The notes beneath the pieces were generated by a model, which did no database searches, had not been told where the DNA came from, and saw only the letters and a program-made list of their open reading frames with translations. A DNA stretch of 42,524 nucleotides, taken from JBHGYD01 sp041920415 (GTDB lineage Bacteria; Bacillota; Bacilli; Bacillales; Anoxybacillaceae). Of the stretch, positions 41,512 through 42,524 are shown one piece after another (positions within the stretch are counted from its first letter, which is position 1; every line of letters begins with the position of its first letter). The position numbers and the translations under genes were made by a program. Location of the stretch: NCBI GenBank assembly GCA_041920415.1, contig JBHGYD010000047.1, forward strand, positions 1 to 42,524. Reading direction: 5' to 3'.

Positions 41512-42524
41512 TTCGATGCACCTCCAATCGCTTCATCATCTCATCGTCAGAAATGAACGGCGTCTGCATCGTTCGCAACTCATGCGTTTTCACAATCGCA
41601 CGTCCTGGAATATCGCTCGGCAGTTCTTCTGCTCCGTATTGGTCAATAGCGACCACCGAGGCATATCCGGCAGGCAAACGGAAGGTGATTTTTAGGTCAC
41701 TGTTTTGCTTAATTTGACGTGGTAGAGTGTCCGAAGTAGGATATTGTGTACAAAAGATGAGGCGAATTCCAAGACCTCCGCCGATGCGAGCAACTTCTGA
41801 CAGGATATGCTGACATGCGCCAAGCATTTCTTTTTCTTCCTTACTCATGAATTTGTCCGGAGCAAGCTGCGCCCCTTCATCAACAATGACAAATAGGCGT
41901 TTCTTAATCGGTGTATCCACGATGTTGGACCAAACATTTTTCTTAAACTCGATCTCACGTTGCTCCATGAAGGTTTTAACAATGTTTAAAGCCTCAAATG
42001 CTTCAAGAGGATTGCTGGCCACTTCTACAACTTGGCGCAAGTCGCGGTATCTTGAAAACTCAAGTCCGCCTTTCATATCGAGTATGAGGAACTCTGCATC
42101 GTCCGGATGGTGCTCGATAAGATACGTCATGATGTTTTTAAGCATGACCGTTTTTCCAAAACGAGTAGTACCTGAAATCGTACAATGCGGCGTTTTGTCA
42201 AAGTCATGGAAGACCCAACCTCTTTCATTTTGGCCAAGTGGAACAACCCAGCCTTTTCGAGAAGGAACATCACGATAGAGGACTTTTTTCGGGATGTCGT
42301 TGTGAAAAACGTCGATGTACAGCCACTTCTTGAACGTGACTTCAACCGGCTTGTCGAGCGTAGAAGAAAGTATTTCCTCGATAGGCTCCAGTACCTTTTT
42401 TGGCAGCCCTAATGGCACACGATATACATAACGCACACTATAATCTTTTTGTTCAGTCGCAATCAGCTTTGGATAGACAAAGTCCTTGCCCTCAACCGCC
42501 CCCACTTTGAGGTTTTTGAAAACT
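41453..42524 (-). CDS. FtsK/SpoIIIE-type DNA translocase of a mobile element (cut by window edge)
   Basis: The frame stays open to the right edge, so the N-terminus is missing; a GTG at 42505 has no ribosome site and is not taken as the start. The P-loop domain is complete: Walker A GTTRFGKTVM, LILDMKGGLEFSRY, Walker B RLFVIVDEGAQL, and IFCTQYPTSDTLPRQIKQNS. The closest kind is the coupling protein/translocase of integrative conjugative elements (ConQ/YdcQ type) rather than chromosomal FtsK or SpoIIIE: there is no gamma domain. With the replication-relaxation gene it marks a mobilisable element integrated in the acyl-CoA synthetase gene. Confidence 0.82.
   Translation of the reverse strand, partial: VFKNLKVGAVEGKDFVYPKLIATEQKDYSVRYVYRVPLGLPKKVLEPIEEILSSTLDKPVEVTFKKWLYIDVFHNDIPKKVLYRDVPSRKGWVVPLGQNERGWVFHDFDKTPHCTISGTTRFGKTVMLKNIMTYLIEHHPDDAEFLILDMKGGLEFSRYRDLRQVVEVASNPLEAFEALNIVKTFMEQREIEFKKNVWSNIVDTPIKKRLFVIVDEGAQLAPDKFMSKEEKEMLGACQHILSEVARIGGGLGIRLIFCTQYPTSDTLPRQIKQNSDLKITFRLPAGYASVVAIDQYGAEELPSDIPGRAIVKTHELRTMQTPFISDDEMMKRLEVHRIAKVRTPHRKTNEDTIHFE

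Noticed and set aside
42503..42505. GTG as the start of the FtsK-like gene
   Set aside because: The frame is open to the window edge with plausible protein sequence before it, and no ribosome site precedes the GTG.

Overview
The window looks like chromosomal DNA of a thermophilic, spore-forming Bacillaceae, most likely the Anoxybacillus/Geobacillus group. The evidence is low-to-mid GC, strong AGGAGG-type ribosome sites with frequent GTG/TTG starts, small acid-soluble spore protein genes (sspL, sspO, sspP), cotM, sirA, Spo0E-like and Spo0M-like genes, and long stretches collinear with Bacillus subtilis. The genus is inferred, not proven.

Layout. Bases 1-571 hold the 3' end of a TnpB-type (IS605/IS1341) gene and a highly structured noncoding block closed by a perfect 16-bp inverted repeat, a candidate omega RNA. 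It abuts an orphan ABC-2 permease. Two chemoreceptor genes (1.8-6.5 kb) flank the wreck of a xylose-sensing/uptake locus: a XylFII-like start fused to a XylH-like end, with a ROK/XylR-like operator beside it. The glycerol operon glpF-glpK (6.8-9.2 kb) follows, with a terminator-type leader and a perfect cre site. The 9.3-14.8 kb block carries a short Spo0M-like gene, cspD, ypzA, ypeQ-ypeP, a second RNase H gene with an EamA transporter, a frameshifted PAP2-like gene and sspL.

From 14.9 to 36.6 kb the order is essentially the B. subtilis backbone on the minus strand: citB/acnA, sspO, sspP, cotM, yneK, ccdC-ccdB-ccdA, ynzD, (two inserted ABC exporter halves), yneF, sirA, tkt, ynzC, yneB-yneA, lexA, glnA-glnR, ynbB-hflX. 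It combines the TCA cycle, cytochrome c maturation, the SOS response (three LexA boxes between the divergent lexA and yneA), nitrogen control (GlnR-type box) and control of replication at sporulation (sirA with a Spo0A box). A cluster of dispersed intergenic repeats sits between yneK and ccdC.

The right end (37.4-42.5 kb) has a fatty-acid degradation operon (thiolase, 3-hydroxyacyl-CoA dehydrogenase, acyl-CoA synthetase). Its first gene is cut inside the ATP/AMP-binding motif. Beyond the cut lie genes of an integrative element: a small coiled-coil protein, a replication-relaxation protein and an FtsK/SpoIIIE-type DNA translocase that runs off the window. This looks like one end of an element integrated into an acyl-CoA synthetase gene.

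The most interesting points are the candidate omega RNA, the interrupted acyl-CoA synthetase gene and the collapsed xylose locus. No rRNA, tRNA or CRISPR array was seen.
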